64,000 bases of DNA from Bacteroidota bacterium (GTDB lineage: Bacteria; Bacteroidota; Bacteroidia; B-17B0; Aurantibacillaceae), in NCBI GenBank assembly GCA_018267825.1, contig JAFDXR010000003.1, forward strand, positions 124,001-188,000, written 5' to 3'. This document shows positions 1 to 9,700 of this stretch, in pieces. The notes under the pieces were generated by a model. It saw nothing but the letters and a program-made list of their open reading frames with translations. It had not been told where the DNA came from and did not search any database. Made by a program: the position numbers and the translations under genes. The stretch's first letter is position 1. Every line of letters begins with the position of its first letter.

Positions 1-36
1 TAAACCCAGGCCTTTTTTATTCCATTTAAGCGGAAA

Positions 37-1107
37 TTATTTAGTGATAACTAATTCTTTAGTTACAACTGCACCGTTAGCACGTAACTGATAGAAGTAC
101 GAACCAGCGTTTAAAGAAGATGTGTTGAATTTAATAGTATAAGTACCGGCAGCCTGATCTTGTGCAGGCTCTTCGTATACTTTTTTACCTTGCATATCTA
201 ATACAACGAAAGAAACGTTTTTAGCATCTTTCTCTAAAGAGTATTGAATGTTAGCGTTTTCTGTAGCAGGGTTAGGGAATACATCGGATAATTTAACACC
301 GTTGTAGAACTCATGAACTGCAGTACCAGTACCTAATACACCGAAGATAGCGATATCGCAATCTAAGTCACCAGAGCTACCGTTAGCAGGATCAGAGAAT
401 AAGAAGTCAGAGCAATACCAGGTTGTACCAAAGTAGTGGTAAGTATAATCTAAGTTCTGAGCATCACCTTTAGCATCAGCTAAGATACCGATAGTATCAC
501 CAGCAGCTAATCCACCAGCATCAACAGCGATAGCGAAATCACCGCTTACGTTGATTGGAGTTGAGAATGTAGCAACAGTAAAGAAGTTAACTGTGTCAAT
601 TTGTGACCATGTTAAAGATACTGTACCTAATTTAGTGTTTGGACCTGGAGTATTGAATGCACCTGCAGTACTTGTAGAAGATGCGTTTTTAGCTTTGTTA
701 GCAGCCATGTTCCATAATTCAACTTTTACGCTTGAGCTACCAGAACCTACACTGTGTTTGTCATAAACTGCGAAAACAGCTTTAGTGATTACTAACGGTG
801 TGTTGTTCAGGTTAGCGTAACCTTGAGCACATTTGTTAAGACCATCAGCGTTTTTTCCGAATACGCTACCGCCTGTAGTGTAACCATAACGGTATAATTG
901 CTGAGAAATACCAGCAAATACAGGTAAAAAGTCAGGAGTACTGTTCCAGGAAATAGTATCACCGGCAACTACTGCTGTTTTAGCTAAATACTGAGTGCTT
1001 TTCGCTTTGTCGAAAGTTGTGGTAAATTTCTTACCAACTGTAGCATCCTGAGCCACTGCAGAAGCAGTGATTGCAAGCGCTCCAATAATCGAGTAAATTT
1101 TTTTCAT
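37..1107 (-). CDS. Secreted protein with T9SS type A sorting domain
   Basis: A 356-aa exported protein. Residues 1-20 form a clear signal peptide (MKKIYSIIGALAITASAVAQ). Residues about 270-356 match the T9SS type A C-terminal domain: a PNPA motif, then the usual beta-strand pattern ending in VVTKELVITK. Such domains route proteins through the outer membrane by T9SS and are normally removed on export. The middle (about 25-265) is rich in Ser, Thr, Asn and Gly and looks like a beta-sandwich, with a few scattered cysteines; I recognise no enzyme motif. It stands alone behind its own promoter candidate. Export by T9SS is well supported; the function of the mature part is unknown. Confidence 0.85.
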   Translation of the reverse strand: MKKIYSIIGALAITASAVAQDATVGKKFTTTFDKAKSTQYLAKTAVVAGDTISWNSTPDFLPVFAGISQQLYRYGYTTGGSVFGKNADGLNKCAQGYANLNNTPLVITKAVFAVYDKHSVGSGSSSVKVELWNMAANKAKNASSTSTAGAFNTPGPNTKLGTVSLTWSQIDTVNFFTVATFSTPINVSGDFAIAVDAGGLAAGDTIGILADAKGDAQNLDYTYHYFGTTWYCSDFLFSDPANGSSGDLDCDIAIFGVLGTGTAVHEFYNGVKLSDVFPNPATENANIQYSLEKDAKNVSFVVLDMQGKKVYEEPAQDQAAGTYTIKFNTSSLNAGSYFYQLRANGAVVTKELVITK

Positions 1108-1142
1108 GATGTTTTTATTTGTTTAGTTTAATGTTATGCTGG

Positions 1143-1174
1143 TAAAAATAGAGAATCAGTTTTTAAATAGCAAA
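1143..1174 (-). promoter_or_regulatory. Candidate promoter of the 37-1107 gene
   Basis: On the minus strand TTTG (1171-1174) is followed after 20 bases by TATTTTTA (1143-1150). This fits the Bacteroidota pattern TTG-N17-23-TAnnTTTG with one mismatch at the last base. It lies about 35 bases before the start codon. Confidence 0.45.
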
Positions 1175-1216
1175 AAAATTAACAATTTAATTTTTATCGC
1201 TTAACATCCTTTTTCT

Positions 1217-3007
1217 TTAGTCATTTAACTTCAAAACCGCCATGAATGCGCTTTGCGGGATCTCCACATTACCCACTTGCTTCATTCTTTTTTTCCCTTC
1301 TTTTTGTTTTTCCAACAGCTTCCGTTTACGGCTGATATCGCCACCGTAACATTTGGCCGTCACATCTTTCCGGATGGCACTGATTGTTTCGCGCGAAATA
1401 ATTTTAGCGCCGATAGCTGCCTGGATAGGGATCTCGAACTGTTGTTTCGGAATCAGTTCTTTCAGTTTTTCACAAATCTTTTTTCCGAAGTTATAGGAGT
1501 TGCTGCGGTGAATAAGGCAGGACAAAGCATCTACGGGTTCACCTTTCAAAAGAATATCCAGTTTCACAAGGTCCGAATCGCGCATCCCTATCGGGTGATA
1601 ATCGAAGGATGCATAGCCTTTGGAAATAGATTTTAAACGATCAAAAAAGTCAAACACAACTTCACCCAAAGGCATTTCAAAAATCAACTCCACACGGTCT
1701 GCCGTCAAATAATTCTGTGTTACAATGGTGCCGCGTTTTTCGATACACAGGCTCATAATCGGACCGATAAAATCAGACTTGGTAATAATATTCGCCTTAA
1801 TATAAGGTTCTTCAATATGCTCTATACGCGCGGGATCCGGCAGGTCGCTCGGGTTATTCACTGTTACAACATCACCATTGGTTTTATAAGCTACATAAGA
1901 CACGTTCGGAACTGTAGTAATCACAGTCATTCCGAACTCACGTTCCAGACGCTCCTGCACAATTTCCATGTGCAACATACCCAGGAATCCACAGCGGAAA
2001 CCAAAACCAAGAGCCAGCGATGATTCAGGTTCCCAGGTTAATGAAGCATCATTTAACTGGAGTTTTTCCATAGAATAACGCAGTTCTTCAAAATCTTCAG
2101 TATCTACAGGATAGATACCTGCGAATACCATCGGCTTCACTTCTTCAAATCCTTTGATTCCTTCGGCACACGGGCGATCAAAATGAGTGATTGTGTCCCC
2201 TACCTTTACCTCTCTGGCACTTTTGATCCCTGAGATAATATAACCTACATCACCGGTACTTAATTCCTGGCGTGGTTCAGGTTTCAGCCTCAAAACCCCC
2301 ACCTCATCGGCATTATATACAGATCCGGTATTGACGAATTTTACTTTCTCCCCTTTTTTTATTGTTCCGTTTTCTATTTTAAAATACGCTATAATTCCCC
2401 TGAAAGAATTAAATACGCTGTCGAAAATCAAAGCCTGGAGCGGCGCCTGAGGATCTCCCACGGGGGGCTGAATGCGTTCAATAATAGCCGCCAGGATAGC
2501 ATCAACTCCCATACCTGTTTTGCCACTGGCTGGAATTACATCACTTCTTTCGCAACCGATCAAATCAACAATCTGGTCGGTAACCACTTCCGGTTCTGCA
2601 CTCGGCAAATCCATTTTATTCAGAATAGGAATAATGGTCAGGTTGTGTTCCAGGGCCAGGTAAAGATTTGAAATGGTTTGTGCCTGGATACCCTGTGCCG
2701 CATCTACAATAAGTAAAGCTCCCTCGCAGGCGGCAATAGAGCGTGATACTTCGTAACTGAAATCCACGTGACCCGGGGTATCAATCAGGTTCAGAACATA
2801 CTTTTGTCCATTCAGCTGATAATCCATCTGAATTGCATGGCTTTTAATGGTAATTCCACGTTCTTTTTCAAGATCCATATCATCCAGCACCTGGTCCTGC
2901 ATCTCGCGTTTACTGATGGTTCCGGTATATTCCAGTAAGCGATCTGCCAGCGTGCTTTTTCCGTGGTCAATGTGTGCAATAATACAAAAGTTACGAATGT
3001 TCTTCAT
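1217..3007 (-). CDS. lepA: Elongation factor 4 (back-translocating GTPase LepA)
   Basis: A 596-aa translational GTPase of the usual LepA length. The P-loop AHIDHGKST is at residues 11-19, followed by the switch [10 protein letters not shown] and the NKMD base-recognition motif. The C-terminal part carries the LepA-specific region ([17 protein letters not shown]) and the basic tail [20 protein letters not shown]. LepA binds the ribosome at the inner membrane and acts on stalled or mis-translocated ribosomes and during initiation or assembly. It is monocistronic here, with its own -7 element just upstream and unrelated surface-protein genes on both sides. There is no truncation or oddity. Confidence 0.98.
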   Translation of the reverse strand: MKNIRNFCIIAHIDHGKSTLADRLLEYTGTISKREMQDQVLDDMDLEKERGITIKSHAIQMDYQLNGQKYVLNLIDTPGHVDFSYEVSRSIAACEGALLIVDAAQGIQAQTISNLYLALEHNLTIIPILNKMDLPSAEPEVVTDQIVDLIGCERSDVIPASGKTGMGVDAILAAIIERIQPPVGDPQAPLQALIFDSVFNSFRGIIAYFKIENGTIKKGEKVKFVNTGSVYNADEVGVLRLKPEPRQELSTGDVGYIISGIKSAREVKVGDTITHFDRPCAEGIKGFEEVKPMVFAGIYPVDTEDFEELRYSMEKLQLNDASLTWEPESSLALGFGFRCGFLGMLHMEIVQERLEREFGMTVITTVPNVSYVAYKTNGDVVTVNNPSDLPDPARIEHIEEPYIKANIITKSDFIGPIMSLCIEKRGTIVTQNYLTADRVELIFEMPLGEVVFDFFDRLKSISKGYASFDYHPIGMRDSDLVKLDILLKGEPVDALSCLIHRSNSYNFGKKICEKLKELIPKQQFEIPIQAAIGAKIISRETISAIRKDVTAKCYGGDISRKRKLLEKQKEGKKRMKQVGNVEIPQSAFMAVLKLND

Positions 3008-3026
3008 GTCCTAAAAAAATAGTCAG

Positions 3027-3034
3027 CAAAGATA
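3027..3034 (-). promoter_or_regulatory. -7 element of lepA
   Basis: The minus strand reads TATCTTTG, an exact match to the Bacteroidota -7 consensus TAnnTTTG, about 20 bases before the lepA start codon. I see no good -33 TTG at the usual spacing, so this is a partial promoter call. Confidence 0.5.
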
Positions 3035-3061
3035 AAACATTAAACCAAATAGCGCTAAAAC

Positions 3062-3090
3062 AAAAAAGCCGCCCTTTCAGGCGGCTTTTT
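3062..3090 (-). terminator. Intrinsic terminator after the 3108-6614 gene
   Basis: A six-base GC stem (GCCGCC / GGCGGC, loop CTTTCA) is flanked by an A run and a T run, so it reads as a terminator on either strand. It lies 18 bases past the stop codon of the 1168-aa cargo gene and before the lepA promoter. Confidence 0.9.
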
Positions 3091-3107
3091 CGGATATTAT
3101 CCAAAAG

Positions 3108-6100
3108 TTATTGCTTGATCATACGGCCTGTCTTCACTATCTGGCCTTCTGACACGATTTTGTAAATATAGAACCCATCATTCAGTTGAGCTGTACTTAA
3201 TTGAGTGGTTCCGCTGCTGATCTTCTCACGGATCACCAGTTTACCAAGTGCATCGTACACCTCGACAGAAGATGTTCCAATCAGTTCAGATGACACCGTG
3301 ATTGTGACCTGACCATGATTTGGGTTCGGGAACAGTGTTACCACTGAACCTGTTAAAGCCTCAATACCGGTACAGATAGATACGTTCTCGGTTACTACTG
3401 TTGTAGCTGTACCACAAGAAGATGTACCTGTTAAAGTGTAAGTAATTGTGGTGGTCGGTGTTACAACAATAGATGCTGTTGTCTGACCTCCCGGAGCCCA
3501 GGTATAGCTTGCAGAACCACTGGCAGTCAATGTAGCCGACTGGCCAGAGCAAAGCATAGTATTCGTTGAACTGGCGTTCACTACCGGCGTAGATGTCACT
3601 GATACCGTTGCTGATGCCATATTGATGCCGCAGGTATTGTCACCCATCACTGTATATGTGGCACTAGCTGTAGGAGTTACTACAATAGAAGGGGTTGTCT
3701 GTCCGCCTGGAGACCAGGTATAATTAGCAGCACCAGTGGCAGTCAGCGTAGTTGATTGACTGGTACAAACAATCGAAGGTGCTGAAATGGTTACCGTTGT
3801 ATTTGGTGTTACAGTTACATTTACGTTACCGGTTGATGAACAGCCGGAACTGCTACCTGTTAATGTATATGTTGTTGTGATAGTCGGTGTGCCAGTTACC
3901 GAAGCTGTTGTCTGGCCACCCGGCATCCAGGTATAGCTGGTAGCACCCGAACCGCTCAGAAATACAGAACCACCCATACAAATCACAGAAGCTGAGCTGG
4001 AAGCCGTTACTGATGGCGTATTTGCAACCGTTGTGATGGAGTTGGATGTACACCCCAGATAGCTATAGCTCACAGTGTATGTTCCAACACCTGAAACTGA
4101 TGGAGTAAACGCTGTAACAACATTCGTCGCCGTATTCAAACTGAATACACCACCATTCACGTTTGGAGTCAGTGATGCACTTGCAGCTGTTGGCAGACAG
4201 TAGTTTGCTGAAAGGCCTGTAAAGCCCATATCCAAAACACCCATGTCGGTAATGATAACTTGTGTTGAATCTGTTGAAGATGCTGCGCTGTATGAATCCA
4301 GCTGAATATAATACGTTGCACCCGGTGTCAAACAAGCTGCTTCTAAATAAGATGAATAGTTTACACCACCATGTGTTGTATAATTCGGATCGTCATCGTT
4401 GGCTGCCATAAGGGTTGCTGTAGATGCACTTAACAAGTCTCCGCAACTAGACGCTTTCCATAAAGCCAATTGAGTATCAAAACCTGGAGAGTTAACAGAC
4501 ACGTAGCCAGAAGCAGGCGCTGTAAACGAGAACCACATACTGTTATTCAGTGTATTGTTACACCAGCTTGAGTTGGTCTGACAACCTGTGCCCGGAGGTG
4601 CTACTTCACCTGTTTGTACAGATGCACCGGCGGGATAATAATACGTTACATCACCAAAACCTAATGGGATAGCATTACACACATCGTCGCCAGGAAAATT
4701 TACAGAAATCGCTAAAGGCACATTGGAAGTGTCATTCAAACAACCAACAGAAGAAGCCACTACCGTTACGTAGAATGTTCCGCCAGAACTGGCTGTCAGA
4801 GCCTGAACTGCATCTGTAGCAGTAGGAATGGCCGACCATGGACCTGTTGCCGAAGACGAAGCATACCACTGGAGGTTTCCAACTGCCGGAGACACAGTAT
4901 AGGTGCTGGTTGTATTAACGGTCACCGTTGTCGGACCACTTATAGTTCCTGCTACCGGAGGGGTTGAGCAAGCTGCCGTGAAGATCTTCAAGCTATCAAG
5001 ACCAATATCATCCGCACCATAATCTGAGATCGCCGAGAAACGAACCACACAGGATGGCGAATTCACAGCACCCAGTGTAATTAACTGTTGCGTCCAGTTG
5101 GCTGCGTTACCGTAACTGCCTTTGAAAGAGAAAGTAGACCCTCCGTCAGTTGATAAGAATACCCGCAGGGAATCACTTCCACTTTGATTATAATTGTAGA
5201 ATGACATAACATAATTCTGAGTCGTACCCATGTTGATATATAAATCCAGGTTACCAACTGTTCCGGAAGATGCATAATAGGAGTGGAAATTTGCGCTTCC
5301 TGTGCCCATAGGTGTTACAATACCGGTTGTAGCTGATGTCCAGTTAGCCGTTGTTCCATCATCCTGTCTTCTCCACGAGTTGTTTCCCGTTGAAGGGCTT
5401 GAACTCCAGTTTGCTGCTACAGGTACATTGTGATTATCGCAACGGCTTTGCCATGTATTATCAAATGCTTCGAGGTACGGTGTGTTTGTATAAGTCACAG
5501 GCGTTACCATGGTTACCTGAACCGGTGTAGAAGATGCAGTACCCGTGCCACAATTCAACACAGCCTGGTAATAAGTAGCTGTACTAACACTTTGGCTGGT
5601 CGTAGCTGCCGTAGCAGATGGAATCGAGGTCCAGGTGGTTCCGTTCGGCGATGACTGCCATTGGTAAGTCATACCAGGGTATGAAGTAGAACCAGTCAGT
5701 GTGAATGTAATAGCCTGACCAACGCATGCAAGTGTATTGGATGCCGCTGTACTACCTGCCACAGGTGTTGCGCTGTAATTCACCGTAACCGGTGTGGATG
5801 CCGCTGTATTGGAACCACAGGCTACAACACAATGAAAATATGTAGTCCCGCTACCGGTTTGTGAAGTAATTGCATTTGTAGCCGATGGAATAGCTGTCCA
5901 GGCTGTTCCGTTCGGAGATGACTCCCACTGGTAGGTAAGTCCGCTGGCTGCTGTAACACCTGTTAAACTCAGGTTCACGGTTTGCGGAGCACATACCTGG
6001 GTTGCAGAAGCTACTGCTGAACCCGCACTCGGTACACCCGAACAAGCAGGTTGCAAACTATAAGTAATCACGAGCTGAGGCTGTTGACCAGCAGCACCCG

Positions 6101-6614
6101 GATAACCGTAGATATTGTATGTATTGGTTGAACCACGGGCAAAACCAATACAAACATTGGATGCCGGAATATTGGTCTGAAGAAATGTTAAACCTGCGGC
6201 ATTTAATGCCTTGGTAAGCGTTGCATTGGCGGTCCAGGTAGAAGCATTTAAAGATGTCCCGGAGGTACAACTTGTATAAAGTGCTGTTCCTGCCATAGAC
6301 GATGGAGTTCCAACAAAACCATAAAGGTTGTTTGTCGCTGAGGAAGATGTACTTGAGTATGTTGTAAAAATACAATTGGCAGACATAACGATAGCCCCTG
6401 CCGGAATAGTGCTCAGGTCAAACATCGCCCAACCTGCATTGGAACTTGAATTGATTGTTGTCATGTTACCATCATTCTTTGTTCCGGCCGAATTCACCGA
6501 GCCCGTATTATAGGACCCTGCTGCACCGGTTGCCGTTACGGTAACGGTAGTTTGCGCCTGAACCCCGAAAAAACATATCAGGGAAAGTGCGAATAGTAGT
6601 AGTTTTTTATTCAT
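3108..6614 (-). CDS. Large multidomain T9SS type A surface protein with Ig-like repeats
   Basis: An 1168-aa exported protein with signal peptide MNKKLLLFALSLICFFGVQAQ. Approximate order: N-terminal beta domain (22-185); two Ig-like repeats sharing YQWxSSPNGTxWTxIPSAT (186-370); a jelly-roll or MAM-like domain starting YLEAFDNTW (371-548); an Ig-like segment; a PPC-like domain (641-791) with CNAIPLGFG and AANDDDPNY; then about three 80-aa Ig-like repeats with CxG.S..LTASG.A.YTWxPGGQTT (840-1080). It ends in a type A sorting domain (LFPNPNHGQVTITV ... GRMIKQ, about 1085-1168). The architecture suggests a surface adhesin or matrix protein; no catalytic domain is seen. The last roughly 250 residues closely resemble those of the neighbouring 2851-aa protein. 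Confidence 0.88.
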   Translation of the reverse strand: MNKKLLLFALSLICFFGVQAQTTVTVTATGAAGSYNTGSVNSAGTKNDGNMTTINSSSNAGWAMFDLSTIPAGAIVMSANCIFTTYSSTSSSATNNLYGFVGTPSSMAGTALYTSCTSGTSLNASTWTANATLTKALNAAGLTFLQTNIPASNVCIGFARGSTNTYNIYGYPGAAGQQPQLVITYSLQPACSGVPSAGSAVASATQVCAPQTVNLSLTGVTAASGLTYQWESSPNGTAWTAIPSATNAITSQTGSGTTYFHCVVACGSNTAASTPVTVNYSATPVAGSTAASNTLACVGQAITFTLTGSTSYPGMTYQWQSSPNGTTWTSIPSATAATTSQSVSTATYYQAVLNCGTGTASSTPVQVTMVTPVTYTNTPYLEAFDNTWQSRCDNHNVPVAANWSSSPSTGNNSWRRQDDGTTANWTSATTGIVTPMGTGSANFHSYYASSGTVGNLDLYINMGTTQNYVMSFYNYNQSGSDSLRVFLSTDGGSTFSFKGSYGNAANWTQQLITLGAVNSPSCVVRFSAISDYGADDIGLDSLKIFTAACSTPPVAGTISGPTTVTVNTTSTYTVSPAVGNLQWYASSSATGPWSAIPTATDAVQALTASSGGTFYVTVVASSVGCLNDTSNVPLAISVNFPGDDVCNAIPLGFGDVTYYYPAGASVQTGEVAPPGTGCQTNSSWCNNTLNNSMWFSFTAPASGYVSVNSPGFDTQLALWKASSCGDLLSASTATLMAANDDDPNYTTHGGVNYSSYLEAACLTPGATYYIQLDSYSAASSTDSTQVIITDMGVLDMGFTGLSANYCLPTAASASLTPNVNGGVFSLNTATNVVTAFTPSVSGVGTYTVSYSYLGCTSNSITTVANTPSVTASSSASVICMGGSVFLSGSGATSYTWMPGGQTTASVTGTPTITTTYTLTGSSSGCSSTGNVNVTVTPNTTVTISAPSIVCTSQSTTLTATGAANYTWSPGGQTTPSIVVTPTASATYTVMGDNTCGINMASATVSVTSTPVVNASSTNTMLCSGQSATLTASGSASYTWAPGGQTTASIVVTPTTTITYTLTGTSSCGTATTVVTENVSICTGIEALTGSVVTLFPNPNHGQVTITVSSELIGTSSVEVYDALGKLVIREKISSGTTQLSTAQLNDGFYIYKIVSEGQIVKTGRMIKQ

Positions 6615-6633
6615 GTTTGGAGGATTTTATTTC

Positions 6634-6663
6634 TAAAAGTAGTGATATTTTACTGATTTCCAA
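6634..6663 (-). promoter_or_regulatory. Candidate promoter of the 1168-aa cargo gene
   Basis: The minus strand has TTG (6661-6663), 19 bases, then TACTTTTA (6634-6641). The spacing is ideal for the Bacteroidota consensus and one base of the -7 element differs. It sits between the upstream terminator and the start codon at 6614. Confidence 0.5.
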
Positions 6664-6667
6664 GAAT

Positions 6668-6700
6668 AAAAATAGCCCCGGTGTTTCCGGGGCTATTTTT
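6668..6700 (-). terminator. Strong intrinsic terminator after the 2851-aa cargo gene
   Basis: A perfect 14-bp stem (AAAAATAGCCCCGG / CCGGGGCTATTTTT) with a five-base loop TGTTT, giving a T run on the minus strand. It lies 20 bases past the stop codon of the giant adhesin and insulates it from the next gene. Confidence 0.93.
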
Positions 6701-6720
6701 TTAACACATTAATCAGTTGA

Positions 6721-9700
6721 TTATTGCCTGATCATACGACCAATTTTAACAACTTTCGCGTTTTCGAAAATTTTGTAGATATATAATCCCTCTTCCAAGC
6801 GCGATGTATTCAGATGCGTTACGTCACTGGTCAGGTTTTCCCTGATCACCAGTTTACCAATTGCATCGTAAACCTCGATAGTAGCATTACCTGCCATTTC
6901 CGAAGGAATTGTTACAGTTACCTGACCACGGTTCGGGTTAGGATAAACGTCTACATCGGTTACAGCGAGGTTTTGGATACCCGTACACAATGACACACTC
7001 TGGGTGATAGCAGCAGTTGCAGTACCACAAGAAGATGTACCGGTTACAGTGTATGTTGTATTCACAGTCGGAGTTACAACAATAACCGAGGTAATCTCAC
7101 CTCCTGGAGCCCAAGAGTAACTGCTGGAACCAGTTGCGGTTAAACTTGCTGACTGACCTGCGCAAATCAACGAAGCATTGCTCGTAACGTTTACAACAGG
7201 AACTGAAGTTACAAATACGGTGGCAGTCGTTGTCGTAGATCCGCAAGAATTAGTACCAACCACAGTATACGTTGTATTGGTTGTTGGAGTTACGGCTGTC
7301 GAAGCTGTAACGTCACCGTTATCCCATGCATAAGTAGTTGCACCACTCGCCGTGATTGTTGCTGTCACACCAGTACAGATCGTCTGACTTACCGGAGATA
7401 ATGTCATTGACGGTACATCGTTCACAGTCACATCAACTGTAGAGGTTACGCTACACCCGAGAGACTCACCAGTTACAGTATAGGTTGTACTTACTGTAGG
7501 GGTAACCACCTCGTTAGCAGCCATTCCGCCTGTAGGCATCCAGGTGTAGTTTGTTGCTCCTGCAGCTGTTAGAGTTGCAGAAGAACCCGCACAAATCACA
7601 GAGTTAGATGTTGTAGCAGTAACCGTTGGATTCGGGTTCACAACCAGGCTTACGGTATTTGTACCTATACAACCTGCAGTAGAACCAGATACGGTATAAG
7701 TTGTATTGGCGGTTGGAGTTACCACAGCTGTTGCTGTAGAACCCGCAGCCGGAGACCAGGTGTAAGTAGTAGCACCGCTTGCCGTGATTGTTGCAGAGTT
7801 ACCTGCACAAATAGCCGTTGAAGATGGTGTAGCATTTACGACAGGAATTGGATTCACTGTAACTGTTTTCGGCGCTGAAGTAGACACACAACCATTCGCA
7901 TCAGTCATGGTAAGAGTATACGTGGCTGTAACACTTGGCGTAATTGCCGCAGGATTGGTTGTAGCAACAACAGCAGATCCATTAGACCATGAATAAGTGA
8001 AAGAATTGATTTTCACAAATTGAATATCCGGACGATCATTACTTGTCGCTAACAATCCACCTAAAGTTCCACACAGTGACGAGTTATCCTGATAATTACC
8101 ACGTGTAGCAACATAAGTTTGCGTACTCGAAGATACCACATCATTATATGTGAAGAATGTACCTGTTGAAGACGGGTCATTCTCAAAACAAATATCAATG
8201 ATAATATCTGAAGCACCATCCCAGTTGAACGGAGTTGTAAAATTGATATTATTCATACCGATAACCGGAGCAGGAAGTACTGCAGGTCCAAACACAGTTG
8301 TTGACGGACCTGATGCAGTTGCATAAGCAGCAGAAAGGTCAGTAGCGGTTGTATTGAACATTTTAACCGTGTAATTGGTAAATCCTAAAGTAGCCTGAGC
8401 ATCTGTTACGTTGAAAGCGATTGAACCGATGTTTCCGGCTGTTAACCCGGCCGCAGTTAATTCAGCAGCTTTGTACAGATACTGTGTACGCTGACCTTCA
8501 TAGTATTGCGAGTATGGAGATAAGCCCCCACCGGTGCTGTAAACACCAAGTGTTGTACTTCCATCACCAACTGTAACACTGGATGGGATAACCGCATTAA
8601 GTGTTGTAGTTGCACCTGCACAGATAGGATTCGGTGTTGCTGTAACCGGCGGATGATTTGTCATGGCCTGGTATACAAACAGAGATGTTGTAGCAACAGC
8701 GGTACAACCAGCATCTGTAGCCGTTACCGTGTACACATAAGTACCAGGTAATGTTGGTGTTACAGACACAGAAGCGCCCGATACTGTTGTAGGGATGCCG
8801 CTACCTGAAACCGGTGCTGCAGTCCATGCATAGTTATAGGTATTAGCTGTTCCTGTTTTTGTAGCCGTCAGCGTTACAGATGTGTTAGGGCAAGCTGAAG
8901 CTGAGCTGACAGCCGCCGAAACTCCATCCGGAATTGTTACAGTTTCTGTAACTGCTACACGCGGGCTTTCACATGTTCCGTTGAAAGAAGACACATACCA
9001 TGTTGTTGTAGAGCTGATCGAGCTGGTATATGTTGAACTGGAACCAGCCTGCAGAACAGCAGTAGATGTTGGTGTTGCATACCAGTTGTATGATGTACCT
9101 CCTGATACAGAAGCTGTAGGTACAGCTACACCGCACTGTGTAGAGTTGAATACAGTCGGATTAGCCGGTAATGGATTAACTGTTACTGAAGCAACCGCAC
9201 TGTTTGAACATCCTGTTACAGAATTGGTAGCAACTACAGTGTAATTCTGAACTGCTGAAGTGCTACCCGTATTAACCGGTGTAACAACAGCTGTGTTTGT
9301 AGGAATTGCACCTGGATTCCACATCCAGTTCATAGAGTTTGTTACTGCGGTTCCAACCGGAGCATTAAGCCAGATAACAGGACGATAAGTTGAATAAGCT
9401 GTACCGGTAGCCTGAGAACATGCACCTGAAACAAGAGTATACATGGATGTATTTGCAGCACTTGCCATTGATACATATGATGAACCACTTGATGTTGCGT
9501 CGTGACACACCTGAACGATAATATTCGATGTTCCATTCCAGTTGTACGGGGTAGAGAATGTGAATGTATTCAACCCATTCACCGCCGTATAGGCTGTAGG
9601 GCCAAACACTGTTGTAAGCGGTGATGCATCGAAAGTTGTACCTAATGTACTCGCTGTTGTAGCACCGATCTTCAGGGTCCAGTTATTCATACTACCTGAA

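Noticed and set aside
1-36. Possible half of a terminator at the window start
   Set aside because: Only one arm (GGCCTTTTTTATT) is visible and no complement lies in the window.
8882-9244. 120-aa plus-strand frame within the giant adhesin
   Set aside because: Repetitive Thr/Ala coding sequence gives long antisense frames; no start context or motif.
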